Positions 17,517-25,884 of a stretch of 64,000 bases of DNA are shown in pieces. Under the pieces are notes generated by a model, which saw only the letters and a list, made by a program, of their open reading frames with translations, was not told where the DNA came from and ran no database searches. Source of the DNA: Nodularia sphaerocarpa UHCC 0038 (GTDB lineage: Bacteria > Cyanobacteriota > Cyanobacteriia > Cyanobacteriales > Nostocaceae); contig NZ_CP060140.1 in the NCBI RefSeq assembly GCF_022376295.1, positions 2,050,356-2,114,355 on the forward strand. Direction: 5' to 3'. A program made the translations under genes and the position numbers. The stretch's first letter is position 1. Each line of letters starts with the position of its first letter.

Positions 17517-17978
17517 ATGATCAGTAAAATTTTTGTGGTGGGTTTAAAACAATTAATCATTATTCCTGTCACTTTGTTGGTAATGGGTATAAATCCCAGG
17601 GTAGGATTTGCTCAAAATAAATTGTATAGTCCAATTCCTTTAACTCCCAGTACGACGGAACTATCCGATACACTTTCAGTCAAAGACATTCCTACAGGAC
17701 AGGGTGGGTTTGGGCGTGATTATATGGTGAAGCTGAACAAGGGTGATAAGTTAGTGATTGATTTAACTTCTGAGAGTTTTGACACCATCATCACACTCTT
17801 AGCACCCAATGGCGCGACAGTGGCAGAAAATGATGATGGACCAGATGGTACTAGCAATTCTTTACTATTTACCCGCATTCAGGAAACAGGAAACTATATT
17901 ATTCGTGTCCGGTCTTTTGGGGAAACTGGGGTGGGAGATTTTAAACTGAAGGTGACAAAATTGCAACCTGTGAAGTAG
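17517..17978 (+). CDS. Secreted PPC-domain protein
   Basis: I take ATG 17517 (MISKIFVVGLKQL) as start because it gives a clean signal peptide ending near GFAQ; a TTG at 17496 would add seven residues. The mature part is about 125 residues and forms one bacterial pre-peptidase C-terminal (PPC) beta-sandwich (KLNKGDKLVIDLTSESFDTIITLLAPNGATVAENDDG...GNYIIRVRSFGETGVGDFKLKV). PPC domains usually accompany secreted proteases; here it stands alone. It probably folds in the periplasm or outside. Confidence 0.85.
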   Translation: MISKIFVVGLKQLIIIPVTLLVMGINPRVGFAQNKLYSPIPLTPSTTELSDTLSVKDIPTGQGGFGRDYMVKLNKGDKLVIDLTSESFDTIITLLAPNGATVAENDDGPDGTSNSLLFTRIQETGNYIIRVRSFGETGVGDFKLKVTKLQPVK

Positions 17979-18124
17979 GGTTTGCTGAATAATTGAGAAT
18001 TTTTTATTCAAAATTTAAAACTTCTCTTTTAAAGGAGAAAAAAAGCCAAAAAATTCTGCTTTCTCAATCGTCGTACTTCCAGAGTGAGATAATTGTCCAT
18101 TGTTACTATCGTTCTGATCATCAA

Positions 18125-18511
18125 TTATTGATTTTGATCAGGTTCTATTATTTGTTGAATTGCTTGAAATATCGCTGTATATTGTTGAGATATGAGACTA
18201 CCACGATAGGCCACAATACGGGAAACATCAATTGCACGCACTTGATCTAATAGAGCAATTGACGGTGATTTTAATCCAGCCACACCAGCCGAAAATTGCA
18301 TATATAAATCAGGAGAGTTCACAGCCCATTCTTGCCCTCGATCTGTTGTCATTGGTACAACGAAAACAAGAGGAAAGCGTAGTTTTCCTAAACGACTTGG
18401 CAACCCTATAATAATTGCCGGTCGGAAACCTTCTTGTTCTTTCCCAGTCGGAAGCTGACTAGGAAATTTGGCAGTTACGACATCGCCAATTTGTAAAACA
18501 CGCTCTGTCAT
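18125..18511 (-). CDS. MazF/PemK-type toxin of a toxin-antitoxin pair
   Basis: The 128-residue protein shows the MazF/PemK barrel: GDVVTAKFP at the N-terminus, RPAIIIGLPS (residues 30-39), FVVPMTTDRGQEW and SPSIALLDQVRAIDVSRI, the stretch that in the family forms the RNA-cleaving face. MazF proteins are sequence-specific endoribonucleases kept inactive by a paired antitoxin. Its ATG overlaps the antitoxin stop by 4 bp (ATGA), the typical coupled arrangement. Confidence 0.85.
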   Translation of the reverse strand: MTERVLQIGDVVTAKFPSQLPTGKEQEGFRPAIIIGLPSRLGKLRFPLVFVVPMTTDRGQEWAVNSPDLYMQFSAGVAGLKSPSIALLDQVRAIDVSRIVAYRGSLISQQYTAIFQAIQQIIEPDQNQ

Positions 18512-18765
18512 ATACCTATTTGAATTTTTCCTGTTTCAGCGATAAACTTAACAGGTATTCCCTCTTGGAGTTCTCCTTCTTGCCATTCATAAGGTTGATA
18601 GTTTTCTAAGCCTGATAAGTCGCTTTCTAGCCAGTCTGTATCTTCTTCAGTTTGAGGATTTTCACTTTGCCACACCAGATAATTTAAAAAGCTAAGAACT
18701 TCTGGCAATTTATCATCAGGGATAACTTCCAAACGTTGCACTACTTTGCTTCTGATTGTATTCAT
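18508..18765 (-). CDS. Antitoxin of the MazF-type pair (DUF2281-like)
   Basis: This 85-residue acidic protein lies upstream of the toxin with a 4 bp overlap. The N-terminal helix (KVVQRLEVIPDDKLPEVLSFLNYLVWQ) is of the DUF2281 type often paired with MazF or PIN toxins in cyanobacteria, and the C-terminal tail is very acidic (EEDTDWLESDLSGLENYQ), suitable for covering the toxin's basic site. There is no clear DNA-binding domain, so autoregulation may need another protein. Confidence 0.75.
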   Translation of the reverse strand: MNTIRSKVVQRLEVIPDDKLPEVLSFLNYLVWQSENPQTEEDTDWLESDLSGLENYQPYEWQEGELQEGIPVKFIAETGKIQIGI

Positions 18766-19004
18766 CTCTGTAATACTCTGAATATTTTGTGGTATGGATT
18801 AATCTCAAATGATTGGGCGATTATCATTACTATCAATTGTGCCACAGGAAATTTCTTGTTATTACCATTATTGCGATCGCCTGCTTAGGGTGAGATAATT
18901 ATGGTGCGATCGCCTATATCATAACTTAAGTTAGAAAACAGGATATCATAGATACTTGAATAATAACCCAAGTTGCTGTGTAATAAGATTTATCTTCATC
19001 TTCA

Positions 19005-19760
19005 TCAAAAACTGGTAAACACACACAAAAATAAAGCTTCAGTCCACTCGACCACAGCCCCATAAGTATCTCCAGTGTGTCCACCTAACTTATAATTAAA
19101 CCAAGCTGCGGTAATAATAGAAATTACACTTCCAGCCAAAACCATCGCCAATGATAAAACTAACTTTTGGGGATTAATTAACCAAATAACAACACTCAAA
19201 CCCAGCAGCAAAAAGAAGCTTGGTAATAAATCTTTATATGAACGAATGGCTGCTTTGTGAAATGCGCCTTTACCCGTTGGTTTCAAATAAGGATAACAGG
19301 CTACAGCGACTTGTTGTCCCCAGCGTCCCCAACCACAAGCCGCCATCAGCACCAGCCAACGGTGATCACCAATCTCGATTAAAGCTGTAGTTTTAAGTAA
19401 TATTAAGGCGATCGCCGCCATTGCACCAAAAGCACCTGTAGCACTATCCGTCATCACCTCTAAGCGTTTTTCAGGGTTCCCCACCGCCAAACCATCAGCA
19501 GTATCCATGACACCATCTAAATGTAATCCTCCCGTAATGGCAATCCAAAAACTTACTACCAAAGCGCTACGAGTTAACACTGGTATCCCCAGATAATTCA
19601 TTCCGCCATCACATAACCCTAAAATGCCGCCAATCATCAGCCCCACTAGCGGCGCAAAATACGCCACCCTTTGGAAGTCTAGCCCGTTGATATAGGGCAG
19701 AGGAATAGAAGTATAAAATATTATACTAGCAAATAAATTTAAAACTAATTTTTTAACCAC
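19005..19760 (-). CDS. cobS: Adenosylcobinamide-GDP ribazoletransferase (cobalamin synthase)
   Basis: The 251-residue, multi-pass membrane protein has the CobS signature GGLHLDGVMDTADGLAVG (about residues 78-95, acidic metal-binding HLDGxxDxxDG) and the C-terminal LGGHTGDTYGAVVEWTEALFL. It joins adenosylcobinamide-GDP to alpha-ribazole to make cobalamin. It stands alone here; no other cob genes are near and I see no cobalamin riboswitch upstream. Confidence 0.93.
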   Translation of the reverse strand: MVKKLVLNLFASIIFYTSIPLPYINGLDFQRVAYFAPLVGLMIGGILGLCDGGMNYLGIPVLTRSALVVSFWIAITGGLHLDGVMDTADGLAVGNPEKRLEVMTDSATGAFGAMAAIALILLKTTALIEIGDHRWLVLMAACGWGRWGQQVAVACYPYLKPTGKGAFHKAAIRSYKDLLPSFFLLLGLSVVIWLINPQKLVLSLAMVLAGSVISIITAAWFNYKLGGHTGDTYGAVVEWTEALFLCVFTSF

Positions 19761-20144
19761 TGCGGCTGATTCATTACGTTAATTAATATACATAGACTGG
19801 CTGACAGATGTTGTCCACAAATCCGACAGCAGCAGTAGTAGCGGATTTTAAAGCTTTAAATAAGATCGCCTTTGATTAGAGACTCATGGAAAAAACTTTG
19901 TTATGCTGTTCTCAGTAATATCTTTTTCCAGTGCTAATTGCAACTGAATCCCAGTAAAGTTGACAGACTACTAGTACAACAAAGAATTGGATTTTGCATT
20001 CTTCAACTAATAACTTACCCTAGACTTAATTTAGAGGATAGCCCTCCAAAGTTGATACTTTTTTTAAATATACGAGGCCAACAGGCTGTGAAATTCACCT
20101 TTTAGCTGTGTTGTACCTCACCTTTGCTTATCTCCTATTTTCCT
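19761..20144. other. Intergenic DNA without recognised feature
   Basis: I looked for a cobalamin riboswitch before cobS and found none of its conserved boxes. The DNA is A+T-rich and holds no repeat of the families seen elsewhere. Confidence 0.4.
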
Positions 20145-20597
20145 ATGAGTCACCATCTACCCGACACCAGGATACCAGCTCCGTGTATTGTTAACACGGG
20201 AATAATTGTGAATAAGCTCGACATTCGGCGATTGCTGTCTGATTTAGGTCGAGTCCACTACATCTACACCCACGAAGGCAAAATACAGAGCGAGGGTAAA
20301 GGAGATGTGATGGAAGTCTTTGTCAATCCTCAAAGGTCTACCCTAGTTGCTAACTCTGCGCTATACTTGAATGTTCATAGTTTTGATTACCTAGAACTAA
20401 AACAATCACCGCAACAAGAAACCTACTTTGATTTATTGCAAGAAGGGATGTGTTTACGGCTGATTCCCCTTTCCACTCCCTCACAAGAGCGAAAAGAGCG
20501 AAACTTAAACGTCAACGCCATCGAAGCGATGATGGAGCAAGTTTTTGCCGCTAAATGGGATGCAGAAATTGACGATGACTGTTCAGACTCATTTTAA
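20145..20597 (+). CDS. Conserved hypothetical protein
   Basis: I start at ATG 20145 (MSHHLPDTRIPAPCIVNTGIIVN); a TTG at 20124 would add seven residues. The 150-residue product has mixed alpha/beta content (GRVHYIYTHEGKIQSEGKGDVMEVFVN...LYLNVHSFDYLEL) and an acidic end (DAEIDDDCSDSF). There is no signal, membrane segment or catalytic motif. I do not recognise a named family; it is likely a cyanobacterial protein of unknown function. Confidence 0.7.
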   Translation: MSHHLPDTRIPAPCIVNTGIIVNKLDIRRLLSDLGRVHYIYTHEGKIQSEGKGDVMEVFVNPQRSTLVANSALYLNVHSFDYLELKQSPQQETYFDLLQEGMCLRLIPLSTPSQERKERNLNVNAIEAMMEQVFAAKWDAEIDDDCSDSF

Positions 20598-20699
20598 TTA
20601 CAACTGATAAAGCATATACTCAAAAAGTCGGTAATAGGTTAGTCGTGAATACAACCCCTTTCAAAATGGGTAAAAATTGTAGTCAAAACATTCCTCTTA

Positions 20700-20774
20700 A
20701 CTCTGTGTCCTCTGCGTCTGGTGTGGTTAAATTAATTGCTTTTTCTACCACACCAGACACAGAGAACGCAGAGA
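20700..20774. repeat. Hairpin repeat (CTCTGTGTCCTCTGCGTCTGG type), copy 1
   Basis: The left arm reads CTCTGCGTCTGGTGTGGT and the right arm ACCACACCAGACACAGAG, separated by an A+T-rich loop. A second, diverged copy is at 53196-53272. It stands between the hypothetical gene and tgt. Confidence 0.7.
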
Positions 20775-20859
20775 AAAATCAGGCTTAGTAGTGATTACTC
20801 AATCACAACCAATCAATTACCAGTATTTAAACATTTAGCGCGATCGCATTAATTTTACC

Positions 20860-21963
20860 TTGAGTGCCAATTTTTCTTTTCAATCCCTGGCTGAATGTAG
20901 CCAGACAAAAGCTAGGGCTGGGATATTTCACACACCTCATGGCCCTGTGGAAACCCCAAGATTTATGCCTGTGGGAACCCTGGCAAATGTCAAAACCGTC
21001 ACCCCAGACCAACTAAAAAGCACTGGGGCGCAAATGGTCTTATCCAATACATATCATCTGCACCTGCAACCAGGGGAGAGGATTGTGGCGGGAGGTGGTG
21101 GATTACACAAATTTATGGGCTGGGATGGACCAATGCTCACCGATTCCGGTGGGTTTCAGGTGTTCAGCTTGAGCGAAATGCGGAAGATTACTGAAGATGG
21201 TGTAACTTTTCGCTCACCCCACGATGGGCAAATTATACACTTAACACCAGAACGCTCCATAGAGATCCAAAATACTTTAGGGGCTGATGTAATCATGGCC
21301 TTTGATGAATGTCCTCCCTACCCAGCTAGTCGGGAAGATGTGGAAGCTGCAACTCAGAGGACATATCGCTGGCTGGAACGCTGTATGACTTTTCATCAAC
21401 GTAGCGATCAAGCTTTGTTTGGTATCGTTCAAGGAGGGGTGTACCTGGATTTACGCGCCCAAGCAGCCCAGGAGTTAGCGAAGTTGGATTTGCCTGGGTA
21501 TGCTATTGGTGGTGTGAGTGTGGGTGAACCTCCCGAACTCATGGCTGATATTGTGCGAACTACAGCGCCACTGTTACCAAGGGAAAAGCCCCGGTATTTG
21601 ATGGGGGTGGGGACTTATCGGGAAATGGCCATTGCGATCGCTTCTGGTGTAGATTTATTTGATTGTGTAATTCCTACCCGTTGGGCGAGACACGGTACAG
21701 CAATTGTGCAAGGGGAACGCTGGAATTTAAAGAATGCTAAGTTTCGTGAAGATTATGCGCCCTTAGATGAAACTTGCCCTTGTTATGCTTGTCAAAATTT
21801 CAGCCGAGCTTACATCTCTCATTTAGTGCGATCGCAGGAAATCTTAGGATACACATTATTGAGTATTCACAACATTACCGAATTAATTCGTTTTACGCAA
21901 AAGATTCGTGAAGCAATATTAAGCGATCGCTTTGCCACCGAATTTGCCCACTGGTTAAACTAA
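20860..21963 (+). CDS. tgt: tRNA-guanine transglycosylase (queuine tRNA-ribosyltransferase)
   Basis: The 367-residue enzyme exchanges G34 for preQ1 in the wobble position of tRNA Asp, Asn, His and Tyr. Visible landmarks are the TDSGGFQVFSL catalytic Asp region (about residues 92-102), GIVQGG (about 188-193), the nucleophile Asp in DCVIPTRWARHGTA, and the zinc site CPCYAC...H near residues 307-330. The start is a TTG (MSANFSFQS), chosen because the family begins with this segment; no ATG fits. Confidence 0.93.
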   Translation: MSANFSFQSLAECSQTKARAGIFHTPHGPVETPRFMPVGTLANVKTVTPDQLKSTGAQMVLSNTYHLHLQPGERIVAGGGGLHKFMGWDGPMLTDSGGFQVFSLSEMRKITEDGVTFRSPHDGQIIHLTPERSIEIQNTLGADVIMAFDECPPYPASREDVEAATQRTYRWLERCMTFHQRSDQALFGIVQGGVYLDLRAQAAQELAKLDLPGYAIGGVSVGEPPELMADIVRTTAPLLPREKPRYLMGVGTYREMAIAIASGVDLFDCVIPTRWARHGTAIVQGERWNLKNAKFREDYAPLDETCPCYACQNFSRAYISHLVRSQEILGYTLLSIHNITELIRFTQKIREAILSDRFATEFAHWLN

Positions 21964-22089
21964 GGAATGGGAACTGTCCCAGAATTTCTTCAATCCACAA
22001 ATATTAAATACCCAAACCCCAAACCCCAAACCATGTTAAGATACTTCTCAAATATTAACTCTGTGTTAGATAGGTGGATTTAGACAAAC

Positions 22090-22227
22090 ATGGAAGCAGC
22101 ATTGTTATTAGCAAAATTGCCTGAAGCTTACCAAATCTTCGATCCTTTGGTAGATGTTCTCCCAGTTATTCCCGTATTTTTCTTGTTGCTGGCTTTTGTA
22201 TGGCAAGCAGCTGTTGGATTCAGGTAA
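22090..22227 (+). CDS. psbK: Photosystem II reaction centre protein K
   Basis: A 45-codon gene beginning [20 protein letters not shown] and ending WQAAVGFR. The sequence is the canonical PsbK: a short cleaved leader up to LAK, the [20 protein letters not shown] mature start, and one transmembrane helix ([16 protein letters not shown]). It is a small PSII core subunit near CP43 in the thylakoid membrane. It is transcribed in the same direction as tgt, 126 bp downstream. Confidence 0.95.
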
Positions 22228-22419
22228 GCTAACCCATTACCAATTTTTGGGACAGGTGTCTTACCTGTCCTATTTATTTGGCCATTTCTGCTTTTTAAAA
22301 CTTGATATTTCTTAATAATTTGTAATAAGCTACAATAAATTAAGTAGGATAGTTTACGGAAGCTGTGCAGAACGCAGCATTTCCAGCCCCGCCTACAGTC
22401 AAAAAGGTATCAATCAGTT

Positions 22420-22716
22420 ATGGGTAACATCAAATTTGTCAAAGAGAATAAAGAAGTAATAGCAGCAGATGGGGCTAATCTTCGACTCAAAGCCATGCAA
22501 AATGGCATTGATATCTATAAATTAATTGGCAAAATGACCAATTGCGGTGGCGCTGGTCAATGCGGTACTTGCATTGTCGAGATAGTCGAAGGAATGGAAA
22601 ACCTTTCCCCACGCACCAATGTAGAGAACCAAAAATTTAAGAAAAAGCCGGATAATTACCGCCTCGCCTGTCAAACCCTAGTAAACGGCCCAGTTAGCGT
22701 AGTCACAAAACCCTAA
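22420..22716 (+). CDS. 2Fe-2S ferredoxin-like protein
   Basis: The 98-residue protein has Cys42, Cys48, Cys51 and Cys84 in the plant-type pattern C-x5-C-x2-C...C (NCGGAGQCGTCIVEI and RLACQT), which binds one 2Fe-2S cluster in a beta-grasp fold. The long C-terminal tail KKPDNYRLACQTLVNGPVSVVTKP is typical of the adrenodoxin/ferredoxin-like side branch found between psbK and psbM type genes in cyanobacteria. Electron partners are unknown. It lies between two PSII small-subunit genes, so a photosynthetic role is plausible. Confidence 0.85.
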   Translation: MGNIKFVKENKEVIAADGANLRLKAMQNGIDIYKLIGKMTNCGGAGQCGTCIVEIVEGMENLSPRTNVENQKFKKKPDNYRLACQTLVNGPVSVVTKP

Positions 22717-22813
22717 CATCTAACTTGGCAAAAATTTCAGCTAACACTGGCATCGATAATGCTATTCTAAAGTTGTTGAATAGAAACTGAAATTAAAGAG
22801 AGGCTTTCTTGCT

Positions 22814-22930
22814 ATGCAAGTAAATGAACTAGGGTTTGTAGCGAGCATTCTGTTCGTTCTAGTTCCCGCAGTGTTTTTAATCGTTCTTTACATCCAAACT
22901 GCTAGCCGTGAAGGTGGAAAAGATTCTTGA
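22814..22930 (+). CDS. psbM: Photosystem II reaction centre protein M
   Basis: A 38-residue product, MQVNELGFVASILFVLVPAV then FLIVLYIQTASREGGKDS, which is the canonical PsbM: one transmembrane helix at the PSII dimer interface. It is followed 20 bp later by a strong terminator. Confidence 0.96.
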   Translation: MQVNELGFVASILFVLVPAVFLIVLYIQTASREGGKDS

Positions 22931-22950
22931 CATTTGTCTATAAGATAAAG

Positions 22951-22983
22951 AACCCCAACACCATTGGTGCAGGGGTTTTTTGT
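22951..22983 (+). terminator. Rho-independent terminator after psbM
   Basis: AACCCCAACACC ATT GGTGCAGGGGTT stem followed by a run of T's. It sits between psbM and the convergent universal-stress gene, so it could serve both. Confidence 0.8.
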
Positions 22984-23010
22984 AGAACAACCGCAAAATC
23001 TATCGTGATA

Positions 23011-23862
23011 TCAAGCCACAGTCCGCGCCAACAACACAGGACAAGTAGCATTAACTCGAACATAGTCAGACAAAGAAGCACCAATGAGTCTGTCTATATC
23101 CACAAAACTCTTCGCCACCGATGGGCGACGGTCTGGAGAACCCAGCAATAATAAGTCTGTATTTAACTGTTCTGCTACGCGACAAATTTCTTCACCTAGT
23201 TTGCCGCTACTAGTGTAACAGCGAGTTTCTACACCGTATTTTTTTGCCTCGGCAACCGCCTCTGCCAAAACGGAATTTTTTTCTGGGCTAATTTCCGTAA
23301 CTTCAGATGTTTTGCCACGCAAATCTGTAGTCACATTAGTCAAAATTAACTGACTCCCCTGAATACCTTTTAACAAAAACAGCGCCAAACTTAAGCAGTT
23401 TTTGGCAGAATCAGAATTATCCATCGCCACCATAACACGCTTAATTCTCTTAACATAAATGTCATCTTTTACCAGCAACATCGGGCGAGAAGATAGCTGG
23501 AAAACATACTGACTAACCGAGTTAGATAAAATTGATTGCAAACGCTTGAGTCCCCGTGAACCCATAATAATTAAGTCAGCATCCATTTCATCTGCTACTT
23601 GGCAAACTACATCCTTGGGATCACCTTGGCGTAAAATTGAAGACACCTGACTAGGATCTAAATTCAGAAACTGAATAGCATTAGCCAAGATTTTGCCACC
23701 CTCTTCCCATTTATCTGTCATCGCCTCAGACGTAGTTTGGGGAGGTACAACGTGCAGAACTGTAACCTTTGCCGATTCGATTGATGGCATCTCCTTTAAG
23801 GTTTTGAGCATTTCTTCTGCATGGCCCAAGCCAGAAACCGCTAGCAAAATTTTATTAATCAT
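23011..23862 (-). CDS. Universal stress protein with two Usp domains
   Basis: The 283-residue protein is two UspA domains in tandem (about residues 1-140 and 141-283). The first has KILLAVSGLGHAEEM at the start and LIIMGSRGLKRLQSILSNSVSQYV, resembling the ATP-binding GxxG loop; the second starts RVMVAMDNSDSAKN and ends with DLLLLGSPDRR...GASLSDYVRVNATCPVLLAR. Usp proteins bind nucleotides and are induced by stress; precise roles in cyanobacteria are mostly unknown. It is convergent with psbM. Confidence 0.88.
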   Translation of the reverse strand: MINKILLAVSGLGHAEEMLKTLKEMPSIESAKVTVLHVVPPQTTSEAMTDKWEEGGKILANAIQFLNLDPSQVSSILRQGDPKDVVCQVADEMDADLIIMGSRGLKRLQSILSNSVSQYVFQLSSRPMLLVKDDIYVKRIKRVMVAMDNSDSAKNCLSLALFLLKGIQGSQLILTNVTTDLRGKTSEVTEISPEKNSVLAEAVAEAKKYGVETRCYTSSGKLGEEICRVAEQLNTDLLLLGSPDRRPSVAKSFVDIDRLIGASLSDYVRVNATCPVLLARTVA

Positions 23863-24254
23863 TGTTACTTCTCACCCTTAAAGTTGCTTTGGTATTTGCT
23901 TTTATTACTTGGCTCAGTTGAAAGTTTCAACCCCTTGCCCAACAACCTAGAAAGTAAGTCAGGACAAAAAAACTTTTAATCATTAGCTATTAGCACTAAA
24001 ATCTGTAACAAATAGTTAATAATTATTGAGTTATATTGCTCTAAGTTACTTAAACTTGGAACTAGGCTTCAAGGATTAAGCATACTCTCAATTTAGCCTA
24101 ATAAACTTCATAAATTATGATGTTAGTTATTATTTTTAATCTATGTTGATTTATTTTAATTAGAGACAAGTTAAGTATTGCAAAGAATTTTATATAAAAA
24201 TGAGACTTTTATATTTATGTTTATAAACTGAGGGTGCGGAATGTGGGTTAATTC
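23863..24254. other. Intergenic DNA without recognised feature
   Basis: A+T-rich spacer of 392 bp between two divergent genes. It must carry the promoters of both, but I see no motif I can name. Confidence 0.4.
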
Positions 24255-24794
24255 ATGGTTTGGAAAATTACTACTGAAGAGTTGTTGGCTCGGTACAACA
24301 CTGGGGAGCGTAACTTTGCTGGTGTCGAAATTTTGCGAATTGTCGGCGAAATGGGCGAAAGAGACGGAGTTAGTGGTTTGATTACTGGACTCGAAGGTGC
24401 TGACTTGCGGGGTATTAACCTGCGTGGAGCTAATCTTGAAACAGTCGATGTGAGTGGGGCTGATTTGACTGGAGCCGATTTGTTCGGTGCTTATTTGGGC
24501 GAGGCTGGTTTGGTAAAAACTATTCTGAGAAACGCTAATTTGTTCTCCGCCAATTTGAGTAGTGCTACTTTGAATGGGGCTGATTTGACTGGATCTGATT
24601 TGACCCATGTTAAAGCGGTTGGTGCTAGTTTCATCCGTGCTAAAGTCCCTGGCTTTGAACGCGGTGATTTGACTCACGCTGACTTTCGAGATTCTACTGC
24701 CGGTGAGTATGCTCTTTGTCGCTGGTTTAATGTTATTTGGCATACTACTATGCCCGATGGTACTATCAAAGAAGGTCCCTACTGTGTGTGGTAA
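24255..24794 (+). CDS. Pentapeptide-repeat protein
   Basis: The 179-residue product has an N-terminal ITTEELLARYNTGERNFAGVEI cap shared with the proteins at 25275 and 41663, then about 18 pentapeptide units of the A(D/N)LxG type (residues about 45-140) that wind into a square beta-helix, and a C-terminal WHTTMPDGTIKEG tail. The opposite strand is also open over this stretch because pentapeptide codons read well both ways; the plus strand is right because of the cap and repeat register. Function unknown. Confidence 0.85.
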   Translation: MVWKITTEELLARYNTGERNFAGVEILRIVGEMGERDGVSGLITGLEGADLRGINLRGANLETVDVSGADLTGADLFGAYLGEAGLVKTILRNANLFSANLSSATLNGADLTGSDLTHVKAVGASFIRAKVPGFERGDLTHADFRDSTAGEYALCRWFNVIWHTTMPDGTIKEGPYCVW

Positions 24795-24810
24795 TACTTC
24801 TTCGCCAGTG

Positions 24811-24860
24811 GAATCGCAATTCCTCGTAGGTTGGATTGAGGAACGAAACCCAACATTAAC
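24811..24860 (+). repeat. 50 bp repeat after pentapeptide gene 1 (copy 1)
   Basis: The block AATTCCTCGTAGGTTGGATT followed by GAGGAACGAAACCCAACATT recurs nearly unchanged at 25674-25723, after the second pentapeptide gene. It contains an imperfect inverted repeat (TTCCTC...GAGGAA). Confidence 0.75.
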
Positions 24861-24950
24861 GATATCTAAAATAATTGACCATTAAAAATTAGCCATACAA
24901 ATATTTCTACATTATAGATATTCGCTTCAAACTAACACCATATTTTAATA

Positions 24951-25256
24951 TTACTCACTTCCCACATCATCTGGAAATTCTAACTTAATAGCAGCTCGGT
25001 AGGCTGTGTCGGTGAGGGTGGTGGTGTATTCGCTGTTGTCGAATGGGGTGGGGTCGATGAACCAGCCGATACCGTTGGCATCATGGTCGATGAGGATTGT
25101 GCCGACCTTGGGGCGACCAAGGGTGTCGTAGTTGGTAATTTGGGCTTCGGCTAGTTGTCCTGTGGGTAGGTCGGTGATTTGGAGGGTGATGTTGAATGTG
25201 GGGTTGAATTGCGATTGCCAAAAGTTTAGTGAGTTATTTTGATTAAATGTATTATT
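24951..25256 (-). pseudogene. 3' relic of a secreted multidomain protein gene
   Basis: On the minus strand this stretch reads as convincing protein: a beta-rich module with LQITDLPTGQLAEAQITNYD, LGRPKVGTILIDHDANGIGW and FIDPTPFDNSEYTTTLTDTA, ending at the TGA/TAG side near 24951. That module is familiar from very large secreted Nostoc proteins, where it precedes a metalloprotease-like domain. Its 5' side at about 25256 runs straight into the antisense of the pentapeptide gene at 25275, so the original gene has been cut. It has no start of its own. Confidence 0.6.
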
Positions 25257-25274
25257 TACGTCAAGAGGTGAGTT

Positions 25275-25637
25275 ATGACTGCCGAGGAATTGTTGCAGCA
25301 TTATGCTGCTGGGGAGAGAGATTTTAGTGGCGTTGATTTGAGTGGTGTTAATTTGAGTGAAGCTGATTTGCTCCATATCAACTTGAGCCGAGCTAATTTG
25401 AGTGGAGCTAATTTGGTTGAAACAAGACTCTACGGTGCTGATATTCGCCAATGCAACCTGAGTGGGGCTGATTTGAGAAATGCAGACTTGCGTGTCAGTA
25501 GGTTGGATGAGGTTAACTTCCAAGATGCCAACCTGGAAGGTGCTAACTGGCGGAATGCTGAACGATGTGGTGCTTTTTTCTGTAACACCACTATGCCAGA
25601 CGGAGAAATTGTTATTGAACCCAATCGATATGAGTGA
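25275..25637 (+). CDS. Small pentapeptide-repeat protein
   Basis: The 120-residue product starts MTAEELLQHYAAGERDFSGV, the same N-terminal cap as the proteins at 24255 and 41663, and then has about 14 A(D/N)L(S/R) units (to residue 95). The tail is FFCNTTMPDGEIVIEPNRYE, matching the TTMPDG tail of the gene at 24255. A long minus-strand frame over it is a by-product of the repeat codons. A scaffold or DNA-mimic role is possible, but no partner is visible. Confidence 0.85.
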   Translation: MTAEELLQHYAAGERDFSGVDLSGVNLSEADLLHINLSRANLSGANLVETRLYGADIRQCNLSGADLRNADLRVSRLDEVNFQDANLEGANWRNAERCGAFFCNTTMPDGEIVIEPNRYE

Positions 25638-25673
25638 ATTAGAAGCAGAATCTTCTTTTGATTCTGTAAGTGC

Positions 25674-25723
25674 GATCGCAATTCCTCGTAGGTTTGGTTG
25701 AGGAACGAAACCCAACATTAACG
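25674..25723 (+). repeat. 50 bp repeat after pentapeptide gene 2 (copy 2)
   Basis: Second copy of the block found at 24811-24860 (GCAATTCCTCGTAGG...GAGGAACGAAACCCAAC). It includes a HIP1 octamer GCGATCGC at its left edge. Confidence 0.75.
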
Positions 25724-25729
25724 CTGTTG

Positions 25730-25790
25730 GGGCAACCTTGGGGGTCGAATAGGGTGATTTGGGCTTCTGCTAGTAGCGCTACTCACCATT
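25730..25790 (-). pseudogene. Short relic of the same secreted-protein module
   Basis: The minus strand here reads LLAEAQITLFDPQGCPN, clearly related to the LAEAQITNYDTLGRP piece of the relic at 24951-25256. So fragments of one repeated protein module lie on both sides of the small pentapeptide gene. Confidence 0.45.
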
Positions 25791-25884
25791 TTAATTTAGG
25801 AAAATGCTGAATTTTGATCAGACAGCAGCATCAACAAGTTAAGGTGCGTTAGCCTACGGCATAACACACCCTACTGGACAATCG

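Noticed and set aside
19761..20100. Cobalamin riboswitch before cobS
   Set aside because: I searched the upstream DNA by eye for the conserved B12-box type sequence and found nothing similar.
24171..24743. Long minus-strand frame rich in QIS/SS residues opposite the pentapeptide gene
   Set aside because: It is the antisense of the pentapeptide repeats; the A(D/N)LxG codon pattern stays open in other frames. It has no cap, start context or separate homology that I can see.
24951..25718. A single 255-residue minus-strand gene
   Set aside because: Only the C-terminal 100 residues (up to about 25256) look like true protein; the N-terminal part is antisense to the pentapeptide gene at 25275. I treat the true part as a relic.
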